A stretch of 64,000 bases of DNA, taken from positions 1-64,000 of the forward strand of contig CAVYOA010000020.1 of assembly GCA_963769945.1 (NCBI GenBank). Direction: 5' to 3'. Below, in pieces: positions 25,016 through 33,673 of the stretch. The DNA comes from WHSW01 sp963769945 (lineage in GTDB: Bacteria; Actinomycetota; Thermoleophilia; Solirubrobacterales; 70-9). Within the stretch, counting starts at the first letter, position 1; each line of letters starts with the position of its first letter. Below the pieces are notes generated by a model, which did not search any database, was not told the origin of the DNA, and was given only the letters and a program-made list of their open reading frames with translations. Made by a program: the position numbers and the translations under genes.

Positions 25016-26003
25016 GTTCCGAGACGGGCTCGAGCGACTCGGCGCCCGTCCGCTCGCCGGCGCCGCCGTCGCCGGCGCCGCCGTCGCGGCGCTGGTCGCG
25101 CTGGCGACCGTGCCGACGGCGCTGATCGCCCACGAGCGGGCGGTCGACGCCGGCCTCTCCACGCAATCGCTCGGCTCGTGGGCGTGGGACCTGTGCCGAT
25201 CGACCGCGATCACGGCGGCCCTGGCGGCGCTCGGCGCGGCCTTGCTGTTGGCACTGGTGAGGAGATTCCCCCGCCACTGGTGGCTGCCGGGCGCGGCGCT
25301 GCTGAGCGCGCTCGCGGTCGTCTTCGTCTGGATTGCTCCGGTCGTCCTGGCGCCGGTCTTCAACGAGTTCGAGCCGCTCCCGGAGGGAAGCCGACCGAGG
25401 GCCCGGGTGCTCGGGCTCGGCGAGCGGGCCGGAGTCGATATCGGCGAGGTCTTCAGCATCGATGCGAGCCGGCGGGTGACCTCGCTGAACGCCTACGTGG
25501 ACGGGATCGGCTCCTCGAAACGGGTGGTCCTATACGACAACCTGCTCGAGCACGCCCGGAGGCGGGAGCTGGACTCCGTCGTCGCCCACGAGCTCGGCCA
25601 CGTCGCCGGGCACGATCTCGCTCGGGGCCTGCTCTACATCGCCCTGGTCGCCCCGCTCGGGATGCTGTTCACGCGAGAGCTGGGCACGGCGCTGGCGCGC
25701 CGCTCGGGCGCCGATCCCGCGACGCCCGCCGCGGTCCCCGCCTACCTGCTCGCGCTGGCGCTCGCGGCGCTGCTCCTCGGCGTCCCGGGCAACCGGCTCT
25801 CGCGTCAAGTCGAGGCCCGCGCCGACACGTTCGCGCTCGAGCTGACCGGCGATCCCGAGGCGTTGATCGATCTGCAGCTGCGGCTCGCGCGCACCAACCT
25901 CAGCGATCCCGACCCACCCGGGCTGTACTCGACCCTGTTCGCCACCCACCCGACGACCCTGGAGCGGATCGGCGCGGCGCTGGCCCAGCAGCGCCAAAGG
26001 TGA
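25002..26003 (+). CDS. M48-family (Ste24-like) membrane metalloprotease, N-terminally truncated
   Basis: These enzymes are zinc endopeptidases in the cytoplasmic membrane. The preserved part starts near RPAWFRDGLERLGARPLAGA and continues through two or three hydrophobic helices. The active site is DSVVAHELGHVAGHDLARGL, where HELGH binds zinc. Downstream RQVEARADTFALELTGDPEA supplies the third ligand Glu and the conserved Asp. It ends ATHPTTLERIGAALAQQRQ, the usual C-terminus. Full-length Ste24-like proteins have roughly 100 more residues at the start, lost at the seam. It is convergent with the epimerase. Confidence 0.85.
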   Translation, partial: GRPAWFRDGLERLGARPLAGAAVAGAAVAALVALATVPTALIAHERAVDAGLSTQSLGSWAWDLCRSTAITAALAALGAALLLALVRRFPRHWWLPGAALLSALAVVFVWIAPVVLAPVFNEFEPLPEGSRPRARVLGLGERAGVDIGEVFSIDASRRVTSLNAYVDGIGSSKRVVLYDNLLEHARRRELDSVVAHELGHVAGHDLARGLLYIALVAPLGMLFTRELGTALARRSGADPATPAAVPAYLLALALAALLLGVPGNRLSRQVEARADTFALELTGDPEALIDLQLRLARTNLSDPDPPGLYSTLFATHPTTLERIGAALAQQRQR

Positions 26004-26013
26004 GGTCCAGGAT

Positions 26014-26943
26014 CTAGATCGACTCGGCCGTCAGCCGCAGGCCGGCGTCGAGCTCGTGCCCGGGACTCCACGAGAGCTCCTCCGCGGCACGGGCCGGGTC
26101 GATCGAGATCCGCTGCACCTCGCCGAGTCGTTCCGGCGCCAGCTCGGGATCGAACTCGCTTCCGGAGACGGCGGCGATCCGGCGTCCGAGCTCGAGCACG
26201 CTCGTCTCGTTGCCGGTGCCGATGTTGTAGGGCCCGTCGCCGCCGCGCTCGCTGGCGGCGACGAATGCCGCGGCGACGTCGCTGACGAAGACGTAGTCGC
26301 GGGTCTGCTCGCCGTCGCCGTAGACGCGCGGCCGGGCGCCGTCGGCGAGCGCGCGGCAGAAGATCGCCACCACCCCGGCCTCGCCGTAGGGATCCTGGCG
26401 CGGCCCGTAGACGTTGCCGAGCCGCAGCGCGACAGCGCCGAGTCCATACAGGCGCCGGTAGAGGCCGAGGTAGCCCTCGGCGCAGTGCTTCGACTGCCCG
26501 TACTGCGCATCGGGCCGGCACTCCGCGGACTCGGTCAGCGGCAGCTCGCGGCCCGCCCCTTCGCCGTAGATCGCCCCACCGGTCGAGGCGAAGACGAAGC
26601 GCCCGACGGCGTCCTCGCGGGCCCGCTCGAGCAGTGCGATCGTGCCGCCGACGTTGAGGTCGAGGTCATAGAGCGGGTCCGAGACGGATCGCCGCACGTC
26701 GATCTGCGCGGCGAGGTGGCAGACCAGCTCGGGGCGGCCACGGCCGAAGGCCTCCGCGACCGCGGCGGGGTCGGTGATGCTGCCCTCGATCAGGACCGCG
26801 CCGCCGTCGAAGGCCCGCTCGAGGTTCTCGCGGCTGCCCGAGGAGAGGTCGTCGAGCACCACCACCTCGTCGCCGCGCGCCTGCAGCGCATCGACGACAT
26901 GCGATCCGATGAACCCGGCGCCGCCGGTGACCAGTGTCCTCAT
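26014..26943 (-). CDS. NAD-dependent nucleotide-sugar epimerase (GalE-like), 309 aa
   Basis: An extended short-chain dehydrogenase. The Rossmann motif is MRTLVTGGAGFIGSHVVDAL. NAD contacts are VVLDDLSSGSRENL and VCHLAAQIDVRRSV. The catalytic set is FASTGGAIYGEG and the YGQSK tyrosine-lysine pair. LRLGNVYGPRQDPYGEAGVV and GDGEQTRDYVFVSDVAAAF follow. These are hallmarks of UDP-glucose 4-epimerase-like enzymes that supply sugars for envelope glycans. The exact substrate is not fixed by sequence. Start ATG 26943 is divergent from argS, 49 bases away. Confidence 0.92.
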   Translation of the reverse strand: MRTLVTGGAGFIGSHVVDALQARGDEVVVLDDLSSGSRENLERAFDGGAVLIEGSITDPAAVAEAFGRGRPELVCHLAAQIDVRRSVSDPLYDLDLNVGGTIALLERAREDAVGRFVFASTGGAIYGEGAGRELPLTESAECRPDAQYGQSKHCAEGYLGLYRRLYGLGAVALRLGNVYGPRQDPYGEAGVVAIFCRALADGARPRVYGDGEQTRDYVFVSDVAAAFVAASERGGDGPYNIGTGNETSVLELGRRIAAVSGSEFDPELAPERLGEVQRISIDPARAAEELSWSPGHELDAGLRLTAESI

Positions 26944-26992
26944 CCCGGCGGCAGCTTAGATGAGCCGTCACACGGCTCCGTAGTATCGAGGC

Positions 26993-28636
26993 GTGGAAGC
27001 CGAGCCTCGACCCGACCCGGTCGCCGCCCTGCGCGCGGCGCTCGAGGCCGTCGCGGCGGGCCTCGACGGCGCTGCGGTCGAGCGCGCGACCCTCGAGCGC
27101 CCGCCGAAGCCGGAGCTGGGCGACTACTCGACCAATGCGGCGATGCTGCTGGCGCCCTCGGTCGGTGCCGCACCGCGCGAGATCGCCGAGCGGCTGCGCG
27201 AGCCGCTCGCGGAGCGGCTCGGCTCGAGCGCCGAGCGGATCGAGGTCGCCGGGCCGGGATTTCTCAACCTCTTTCTCTCCGATCGCTGGCATCGGGACGC
27301 CACCGTCGACCTGCTCGGCGCGCCGCCCCGCCGACTTGGCGCCCGCGAGCGGGTCCTGGTCGAGTTCGTGAGCGCCAACCCGACCGGGCCGGTGACGGTG
27401 GCGAGCGGCAGGGGCGCTGCCTACGGCGACTCCCTGGCGCGCCTGTTCGCCTACTCGGGTCACCCGGTGACGCGCGAGTACTACCTCAACGACGCCGGCA
27501 GCCAGGTGCGCCTGTTCGCGCTGTCGATCGCTGCCCGGATGCGGGGATCCGAGCCCCCGGCCGACGGCTACGCCGGCCTCTACATCGCCGAGCTCGCCGA
27601 GCAGCTCGCCGCCCGCGGGGCCGATCCGGACGACCTCGACGCGCTCGGCGCGCAGGCGATCGAGGCGATGAAGGGGCGGATCGAGTCGACCCTGGAGCGA
27701 TTCGGGGTCCGCTACGACGCTTGGTTCTCGGAGCGCAGCCTGTTCGAGACCGGCCCGTTCGAGCGCACGCTGGCGGAGCTGCGCGAGCGCGGCCACGCCT
27801 ACGACAGCGAGGGCGCGGTCTGGCTGCGGACGACCGCGTTCGGCGACGACAAGGATCGGGTCCTGATCCGGTCCGACGGCGAGCCCACCTACTTCGCCGC
27901 CGACATCGCCTACCACCGCGACAAGTTGGGCCGCGCCGACCTGATGCTGACGCCGCTGGGTGCCGACCACCACGGCTATGTGCCGCGGATGCGGGCCGCG
28001 ATCGCGGCCCTCGGGGCCTCCCCCGACCGCTACGAGGCTCCGATCATGCAGCTCGTCGGCGTCGTCGACGGCGGTGAGCGGGCGCGGATGTCGAAGCGCA
28101 GGGGCGAGTTCGTCACCCTCGACGAGCTGATCGACGACATCGGCGCCGACGCGGCGCGCTGGTTCCTGGCCCAGCGCAGCCACGACACGGCCGTCGATCT
28201 CGACCTCGGTCTCGCCCGCTCCGCCTCCCAGGACAACCCGGTCTACTACGTGCAGTACGCGCACGCGCGGATCGCGAGCATCCTGCGCAAGGCAATCGAC
28301 GACGGAGCGGTGGCCGGGGTCGAGGCGATCGAGGCGGCGGCCGGCTCCGAGCGGGCGATCGAGGCGCCGGCCGAGCCCGCCGAGCGCGCCCTCGTGCGCC
28401 GGCTGCTCGAGCTCCCGGCCGAGGCTGCGACCGCTGCCGAGCGGCGGGCTCCGCACCGTCTCTGCGCCTTCGCGATGGCGACCGCCGCCGACTTTCACGT
28501 CTTCTACCGCGACTGCCGGGTGGTCGGTGCGGAGCCCGACACCCAGGCCGCGCGCCTCGGTCTCTGCGTGGCGACCAAGCACACGCTGGCGACGACGCTG
28601 GGCCTGCTCGGGGTCAGCTCCCCGGAGCGGATGTGA
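26993..28636 (+). CDS. argS: Arginyl-tRNA synthetase, 547 aa, with altered HIGH motif
   Basis: The enzyme charges tRNA-Arg. GTG 26993 is the start. The N-terminal Add-1 domain (residues 1-115) contains PELGDYSTNAAMLLA. The catalytic domain opens with ANPTGPVTVASGRGAAYGDS. At residues 134-140 it has VTVASGR where the class I signature normally reads LHVGHGR, so both HIGH histidines are absent. The rest is typical: EYYLNDAGSQ, the long editing-free catalytic core, ARMSKRRGEFVTLDELIDDI (the KMSKS loop, about residue 365), DNPVYYVQYAHARIASILRK, and a DALR anticodon-binding domain to the end. No second argS is visible in the window. Confidence 0.93.
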   Translation: MEAEPRPDPVAALRAALEAVAAGLDGAAVERATLERPPKPELGDYSTNAAMLLAPSVGAAPREIAERLREPLAERLGSSAERIEVAGPGFLNLFLSDRWHRDATVDLLGAPPRRLGARERVLVEFVSANPTGPVTVASGRGAAYGDSLARLFAYSGHPVTREYYLNDAGSQVRLFALSIAARMRGSEPPADGYAGLYIAELAEQLAARGADPDDLDALGAQAIEAMKGRIESTLERFGVRYDAWFSERSLFETGPFERTLAELRERGHAYDSEGAVWLRTTAFGDDKDRVLIRSDGEPTYFAADIAYHRDKLGRADLMLTPLGADHHGYVPRMRAAIAALGASPDRYEAPIMQLVGVVDGGERARMSKRRGEFVTLDELIDDIGADAARWFLAQRSHDTAVDLDLGLARSASQDNPVYYVQYAHARIASILRKAIDDGAVAGVEAIEAAAGSERAIEAPAEPAERALVRRLLELPAEAATAAERRAPHRLCAFAMATAADFHVFYRDCRVVGAEPDTQAARLGLCVATKHTLATTLGLLGVSSPERM

Positions 28637-29510
28637 CCCGTGCCAGGGCCCGGGCGGCGGCGCTGCGCAGCGCCGAGGCCGCGAGCTTGAGCACGATCCC
28701 CGAGTAGACCGCGAGGTTGAGCAGCGGGTTGTTGTCGGCCGCGTAATGGGCGCGATAGAAGCGCGCCATGCCGCGGTGAAAGGCGTGGTTGAGCCGCAGC
28801 GACCGGTGCTTGCCGCTGGTCCCCGCCTTCAGGTGCCCGACGCTCACTGAGGGCTCGTACCAGGTCGTCCAGCCCGCCTCGGCGAAGCGATAGCAGAGGT
28901 CGAGGTCCTCCATGTACATCCAGTAGCCCTCGTCGAAGAGCCCGACCTGTTCGAGCGCCGAACGCCGGATCAGCATGAACGCGCCGTTGACCGCGTCGAC
29001 CGGGCCGGACTCGACCTCCGGCGCCCGGTAGGCGGCAAGGGCCCCGCCGTGGCGGCGCCGGCCGATCCCCGAGAAGTGCCCCAATGCGCTCAGCGGGGTC
29101 GGGAACGAGCGCCGCGCGGCGTGGTCGGGACTTCCGTCGGCCTGGACCGAGGCGGGGCCGCAGATCCCGACCTCCGGCCGGGCGTCCATCAGGGTGCAGA
29201 GCCGCTCGAGCGCCCCGGCGGTCAGCTCGGTATCCGGATTGAGCGCAAGCACGTAATCCCCGTCGCCCGCCCTGATCGCGACGTTGTTGGCGGCGCTGAA
29301 GCCGCGGTTGCTGGAGTTGACCACGAGCTCGACCGCCGGGAACGTCTCGCGCACCATCGCCGGGGTGCCGTCGCCGGAGGCGTTGTCGACGACGATGACC
29401 CTCATCGCACGCTTGGGGGAATGCTCGAAGACCGAGTTCAGGCAGGTCCGGAGCAGGTCGCGGCAGCGGTAGGCGACGATGACGACGTCGAGCGAGCGCG
29501 GCGCGTTCAC
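28614..29510 (-). CDS. Family 2 glycosyltransferase (rhamnosyltransferase-like), 298 aa
   Basis: A GT-A fold enzyme for cell-surface polysaccharide synthesis. It shows VVIVAYRCRDLLRTCLNSVF, VIVVDNASGDGTPAMV, VNSSNRGFSAANNVAIRAGD, and LALNPDTELTAGALERLCTL, the DxD-like metal site. VDAVNGAFMLIRRSALEQVG and FDEGYWMYMEDLDLCYRFAE complete the WbbL/RfbF-type pattern. The C-terminal 70 residues include a hydrophobic segment (LLNLAVYSGIVLKLAASAL) that may sit on the membrane. Start is GTG 29510. The 3' end overlaps the argS end by 23 bases, convergently. Confidence 0.92.
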   Translation of the reverse strand: MNAPRSLDVVIVAYRCRDLLRTCLNSVFEHSPKRAMRVIVVDNASGDGTPAMVRETFPAVELVVNSSNRGFSAANNVAIRAGDGDYVLALNPDTELTAGALERLCTLMDARPEVGICGPASVQADGSPDHAARRSFPTPLSALGHFSGIGRRRHGGALAAYRAPEVESGPVDAVNGAFMLIRRSALEQVGLFDEGYWMYMEDLDLCYRFAEAGWTTWYEPSVSVGHLKAGTSGKHRSLRLNHAFHRGMARFYRAHYAADNNPLLNLAVYSGIVLKLAASALRSAAARALARVTSAPGS

Positions 29511-29609
29511 CCCGAGAGCTTAGATGGGTGATTTCACGCCTTCGCGCACGCGGATGACGAGGCTCCGGCCGGGGCCGCCGCGGAGTCCGCTCTGCCAAGC
29601 CGTCGAGGC

Positions 29610-29622
29610 CCGCTGTTATCTT
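29610..29622 (+). promoter_or_regulatory. Predicted extended -10 promoter of the HU gene
   Basis: CCGCTGTTATCTT contains TG-T-TATCTT, an extended -10 box; a CTGCCA at 29592 could be a weak -35. The same 11-base core CCGCTGTTATC occurs before guaB3 at 33556. It lies 37 bases before the HU start. Confidence 0.4.
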
Positions 29623-29658
29623 GGCGCCGACCAAACCGAGACGAGGAGGAGCGAGACA

Positions 29659-29933
29659 TTGACCAAGGCTGAGTTCGTAGACAGCATCGCAGGCGACTTC
29701 GACAGCAAGAAGGCCGCCGCGGACGCCGTCGAGACCGTCCTCGACGGCGATCACCGACACGCTCGCCGGCGGCGGCGAGGTCAACTTCACCGGCTTCGGC
29801 AAGTTCAGCGTCGCCGAGCGCGGCCCGCGCCAGGGCGTCAACCCGCGGACCGGCGAGCGGATCACGATCGCCGGCGGCCGGGTGCCGAAGTTCTCGGCCG
29901 GCGCCGGGCTGAAGTCAAGAGGTCAAGGGCTAG
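29659..29933 (+). CDS. HU-type DNA-binding protein, one frameshift
   Basis: HU is a small dimeric nucleoid protein that bends DNA. The start is TTG 29659 with a strong GAGGAGG site (29643-29649). The first frame gives MTKAEFVDSIAGDFDSKKAA and ADAVETVLD. One G too many at about 29,745 throws it out. In the restored frame it reads AITDTLAGGGEVNFTGFGKF, then SVAERGPRQGVNPRTGERIT and VPKFSAGAGLK, which covers the beta arm and the conserved end. Corrected length is about 90 aa, as expected. Because HU is nearly universal and fully recognisable, a sequencing error is the likely cause. Confidence 0.85.
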
Positions 29934-29940
29934 GCGGGGC

Positions 29941-30843
29941 TGAGCGCACCCGTTCGCCGACCGGCTCGCCGCCCTCGTCGAGGAGCGGCGCAGCCAGGTC
30001 TGCCTCGGGCATCGACCCGGACCCGGCGAGCGCTGGCCGCGGCCGGGACGGCGGGCGAGGGCGACTCGCCCGCCGAGGCCGCGTCGGCCGCGGTCGTCGC
30101 CGCCGCTCGCGAGCTGATCGAGCGCGCCGGCCCCGCCTGCGTCGCGGCGAAGCTGCAGCTCGCCTGCTTCGAGCGCCTCGGCGCCCCCGGCTGGCGGGCG
30201 CTCGAGGAGGTCGCGGCCGCTGCCCGCGACGCCGGCCTGCTGGTGATCGCCGACGGCAAGCGCGGGGATGTTCCGGTCACCGCGACCGCCTACGCGGCAG
30301 GCCTGTTCGGCGGGGATCGAGACCCCCTTTGGCCCGGTCGCCGGCCTCGGCCGACGCCGCGACCGTCAACCCGCTGCTCGGCGCCGACGCGCTCGAGCCG
30401 CTGATCGAGGCGGCCGCCGCGGCCGGGCGCCGGGGTGTTCTCGCTCGTGCGCACGTCGAACCCCGGTGCGGCCGACCTGCTCGATCTGCCCGTCGCCGGA
30501 TCGCCCGCTGCACGAGCTGCTCGCCGGCCTCGTCGCCGAGCGCGCCGAGCGGCTCTGCCGGGGCCTGCGGCCTGAGCGGCGATGGGGGCGGTCGTCGGAG
30601 CGACCGAGCCCCGGCACCTCGCCCGCCTGCGCGAGCTGATGCCCGCGCTCGATCTTCCTGATTCCCGGCGTCGGCGCCCAGGGCGGCGCCGCCGACCGAG
30701 CTCGGACCGGCGTTCGCGGCCCACCCGGCCGTCGGCGCTCGTCACCGCCTCGCGCTCGATCGCGAACGCCGACGACCCGGCTCGGCCGCGGCGGCGCCCT
30801 GCGCGACGAGGTCTGGGCCGTCTCGCAAAGCGCCGCCCGCTGA
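29941..30843 (+). CDS. pyrF: Orotidine 5'-phosphate decarboxylase, several frameshifts
   Basis: PyrF makes UMP, the last step of de novo pyrimidine synthesis. Spread over three frames are the features of the subfamily 2 enzyme. They are DRLAALVEERRSQVCLG with the next GIDPDP, AACVAAKLQLACFERLG-like sequence, and LVIADGKRGDVPVTATAYA with the catalytic D-K-x-x-D set. FGGIETPFG, DAATVNPLLGADALEPLIEA, FSLVRTSNPGAADLLDLPVA, IFLIPGVGAQGG and LVTASRSIANAD complete it. It ends VSQSAAR at TGA 30841. About six one-base corrections are needed. The start is not clear; the frame suggests a start just after the HU stop at about 29,941. Confidence 0.8.
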
Positions 30844-30895
30844 CCGCCGTGCCGGCAGCCGGTGGCGGGCGATTGGCGCCTACGATTCCCGCTCC

Positions 30896-31294
30896 ATGGA
30901 AGCCCGGAGAGCGAGCGCAGGCTCGCGGACGGCGAGACCGGCGAACTGGACGGCGCGGATCCTCGCGCCGCTGGCGCTGCTGATCGTCGCCGCGAGCGAT
31001 CCTGCTGGTGATCAGCGGCTCGCGTCGGCGGACGACGGACGACGCAGCGACAGGGGCGACGCGCGAGCAGACCGCGTCGACCGAGGGCTGCCAGCCGGAC
31101 GCCGAGCAGCGCGGTCGAGGACGGCTACTTCGTGATCGAGCCGGGCGAGGACCTGAGCATCGTCGCCGACCGCACCTGCATCCCGATCGACGAGCTGATC
31201 GAGCTCAACCCGAACCTCGATCCGCAGCTGATCCAGGTCGGCTCCTGCGTCGATCTGCGTCGCCGACGGCTGCAAGGCGCTGGCGGCCGAGTAG
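30896..31294 (+). CDS. LysM-domain membrane protein, frameshifted
   Basis: ATG 30896. The N-terminus is basic and is followed by one membrane helix (WTARILAPLALLIVAAS). After a shift the sequence gives a linker (TDDAATGATREQTAST) and a LysM module: DGYFVIEPGEDLSIVADRTC, then IPIDELIELNPNLDPQLIQV. It ends CKALAAE at TAG 31292. LysM binds GlcNAc in murein, so this is probably a wall-anchored protein. It lies just before a D-Ala-D-Ala carboxypeptidase gene, 12 bases away, which fits a wall function. Two or three indels. Confidence 0.7.
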
Positions 31295-31306
31295 CTAGCG
31301 GGTCGC

Positions 31307-32544
31307 ATGCGGCGGGCGTGGCCGCGCTCGCGGTCGCGCTGCGCGCCCTGGCGGGCCTCGGCGCCGGCCGCCGCCGGCGCGCCGCCGCCAGAGCCCGAGC
31401 TCGCCGGCCCGCGCCTGGGTCGCTGGTCGACGCCGGCGACGGCGAGGTGCTCGCCGCCCGCCGCCCGGCACGCTCGTACCCGGTCGCCTCGACGACGAAG
31501 CTGATGACCGCGTACGTCGCCCGCGGCGGCGCTCGGCCTCGACCAGACGGTGGTCGCGCCGGCCTACGCGCCCGCACCCGGCGGAGTCGCTGCTCGGGCT
31601 GATCGAGGGCGAGCGGATCGAGGTCCGCGACCTGCTCTACGGCCTGCTCCTCGCCTCGGGCAACGACGCGGCCGCGGCGCTTGGCCGCAGGTCGCGCCGC
31701 GGGCTCCGAGGACCGCCTTCGTGCGGCGGATGAACCGCGCCGCGCGCCGGCTCGGGCTCGACGACACCTCCTATGCGAACCCGATCGGGCTCGACGAGGC
31801 AGGCAACTTCTCCAGCGCCCGCGACCTCGTCGAGCTGGCGCTCGAGCTGCGCCGCGACCCGGTCTTTCGGCGCGATCTTCGACACCCCGCAGGCGACCCT
31901 GAGCAGCGGCGCGCGCCCGCGGACGGTCGTCAACCGCAACAACCTGGTGCGCACGGTGCCCTACGTCAACGGGGTCAAGACCGGCTACACGCTGGGGGCC
32001 GGCAACGTGCTCGTCGCCTCGGCCGAGCGCGCAAGGGGTCGAGCTGGTCTCGGCGGTGCTCGGGGCGCCGACCGAGAGCCGAGCGCGACGCCGCGACGCT
32101 CGAGCTGCTCGAGTACGGGTTCTCGCTCTACCGACCGCGAGACCGTCGCTGCGCGCGGCGAGCGGGTCGCCGGCGCGCGCGATCCGCTTTCGGGACCGAG
32201 CGGCTCGGTCTGGCGCGCCGTGCGCGACGTGCGGCTGACCGTGCGCGACGGCCAGCGGATCGAGACCGAGGTCGACGCGCCGGCCGAGGTCGAGGGCCCG
32301 ATCGACCGCGGCCAGCGTCTCGGGACTGGCGACGGTCACGATCGACGGCGAGCCGTCGGCGCGGGTGGCGCTGGCGGCGGCGCGCTCGGTCGCCGCCGCG
32401 ACCGTGCTCGAGCGCTTCGACGGCGCGATCCCCGGACCGCGCGCGGTCGCCTGGGCCGTCGCGGTCGGCTGGTGCTCGCGGCGGCTCTTCGTCGGCGCCG
32501 TGGCGCTCTACGACCGGCGCCGCGGTCGCCGCCGGATCGCCTAG
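31307..32544 (+). CDS. D-alanyl-D-alanine carboxypeptidase (DacA/PBP5-like), frameshifted
   Basis: This peptidase S11 enzyme trims the terminal D-Ala of murein pentapeptides. After an N-terminal signal (AALAVALRALAGLGAG in one frame) come the three catalytic motifs. The first is VASTTKLMTAYVA (SxxK). The second is SGNDAA in LLYGLLLASGNDAAAAL. The third is VNGVKTGYTLGAG (KTG). The region between contains GLDDTSYANPIGLDEAGNFS and SARDLVELALELRRDPVF. A beta-rich domain and a C-terminal membrane anchor (AVAWAVAVGLVL) end with YDRRRGRRRIA at TAG 32542. About seven indels break the frame. Confidence 0.85.
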
Positions 32545-32557
32545 CCTTAGGCCGGAC

Positions 32558-33524
32558 GTGATCCTCACCGTCACCCTCAACGCCGCGATCGACCGCACGG
32601 TCGCGGTCCCGAACTTCCGGCTCGGCCAGCGCCATCGTGCGGTCGAGTCGCGCGACCGTCGCCGGCGGCAAGGGCGTCAACGTCGCCCGCGCGCTGCGGC
32701 TGCTCGGCAAGCCGGTGATCGCCACCGGGCTCGCCGGCGGCGCGACCGGGACGCGGCTGCTCGAGCGGCTGCGGACGGAATCGATCCTGCACCGACTTCA
32801 CCCGGATCGCGGGCGAGTCGCGAACCAACCTCGCGGTCGATCGACCCGACCTCCGGCGAGCAGACCGAGATCAACGAGCGCGGCCCCGAGGTCATCCGCC
32901 GAGGAGGTCGAGCGCTTCGTCGAGAAGCTGCTCTACCTGGCCCAGGGCGCCTCGATCTGCGTGCTCGCCGGCAGCATCCCGCCCGGCGCCGCCGAGCGAC
33001 GTCTACGCGCGCCTGATCGCCGAGCTGCGGGGCCTCGGCGTGCTCGACCGTGCTCGACACCGACGGCGAGCCGATGCGCGCCGGCCTGCGCGCCGAGCCC
33101 GACGGTGGTCGCCCCCAACGTGACCGAGGCCGAGGAGGCGGTCGGCCACGAGTTCAACGACGCCGACGACCTCGCGCTCGGGCTCGCCGGCCTGCTCGAG
33201 ATGGGCGCCGGGGAGGCGATCATCACCTCGGAGACCGGCTGCGTCGCGATCGTCGGCGAGGGCCCGAGCGCCGCCGCTACGAGGCGCAGGATCGAGCAGC
33301 TCGAGCCGGTCGCCACGGTCGGCTCGGGCGACTGCTTCCTGGCCGGCTACGTCGCCGCCCGCTACGAGGGCGCCTCGCCGCGCGACTGCCTCGCCTTCGG
33401 GGTCGCCTGCGGCGCCGAGTCGACCCAGCACTTCGGCGCCGGGACGCTCGACCGGCGCGAGGTCGAGCGGCTGCTCGGCCGGGTCGAGGTCAGCGAGCTC
33501 GAGATCCCGGCCGGGGTCTCGTGA
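32558..33524 (+). CDS. PfkB-family sugar kinase (1-phosphofructokinase-like), frameshifted
   Basis: GTG 32558 begins VILTVTLNAAIDRTVAVPNF, the FruK/LacC signature of phosphofructokinases that act on fructose 1-phosphate or tagatose 6-phosphate. AGGKGVNVARALRLLGKPVI follows, and the C-terminal ATP site VATVGSGDCFLAGYVAARYE holds the catalytic Asp. The middle contains VLAGSIPPGA and VVAPNVTEAEEAVGHEF. About five single-base errors occur up to 33,290; the last 230 bases are clean. Substrate choice is not decided by the sequence. Confidence 0.85.
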
Positions 33525-33555
33525 CCGCGATCGGCCGCCCGAGGGCCGAGGTTGA

Positions 33556-33568
33556 CCGCTGTTATCAT
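33556..33568 (+). promoter_or_regulatory. Predicted extended -10 promoter upstream of guaB3
   Basis: CCGCTGTTATCAT contains TG-T-TATCAT, a 5 of 6 match to the -10 box with the extended TG. It shares 11 bases with the HU promoter candidate. Transcription from here would run into the terminator at 33619 before reaching guaB3. Confidence 0.4.
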
Positions 33569-33618
33569 CGCCGAGGCCTCGCGCAGGCGGGGCCGCAGGC
33601 CGCAAGGTGCGGCGCATC

Positions 33619-33641
33619 GGCCCCTCCCGAGGGGCCTTTTT
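33619..33641 (+). terminator. Intrinsic terminator in the guaB3 leader
   Basis: GGCCCCTC, loop CC, GAGGGGCC, then TTTTT. It lies 95 bases after the PfkB kinase stop and 33 bases before the guaB3 ATG. It may end the kinase transcript, or act as an attenuator for the purine genes if the promoter at 33556 is real. GC-rich alternative stems precede it. Confidence 0.75.
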
Positions 33642-33673
33642 CGTCCGCGAGCACGCGTAGGTTTGATCCGTTC

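Noticed and set aside
24650..26017. A 455-codon fusion of a sigma factor to an Arg-rich protein
   Set aside because: The second half is an out-of-frame reading of the M48 peptidase gene. It is a product of the seam, not a new fusion protein.
26666..28582. A 638-codon frame opposite argS
   Set aside because: It is antisense to an intact argS, rich in Arg, Gly and Val, and has no domain. A typical GC-rich shadow.
29659..29933. Programmed frameshifting in HU
   Set aside because: The shift occurs at no slippery sequence, and neighbouring genes show the same kind of single-base errors.
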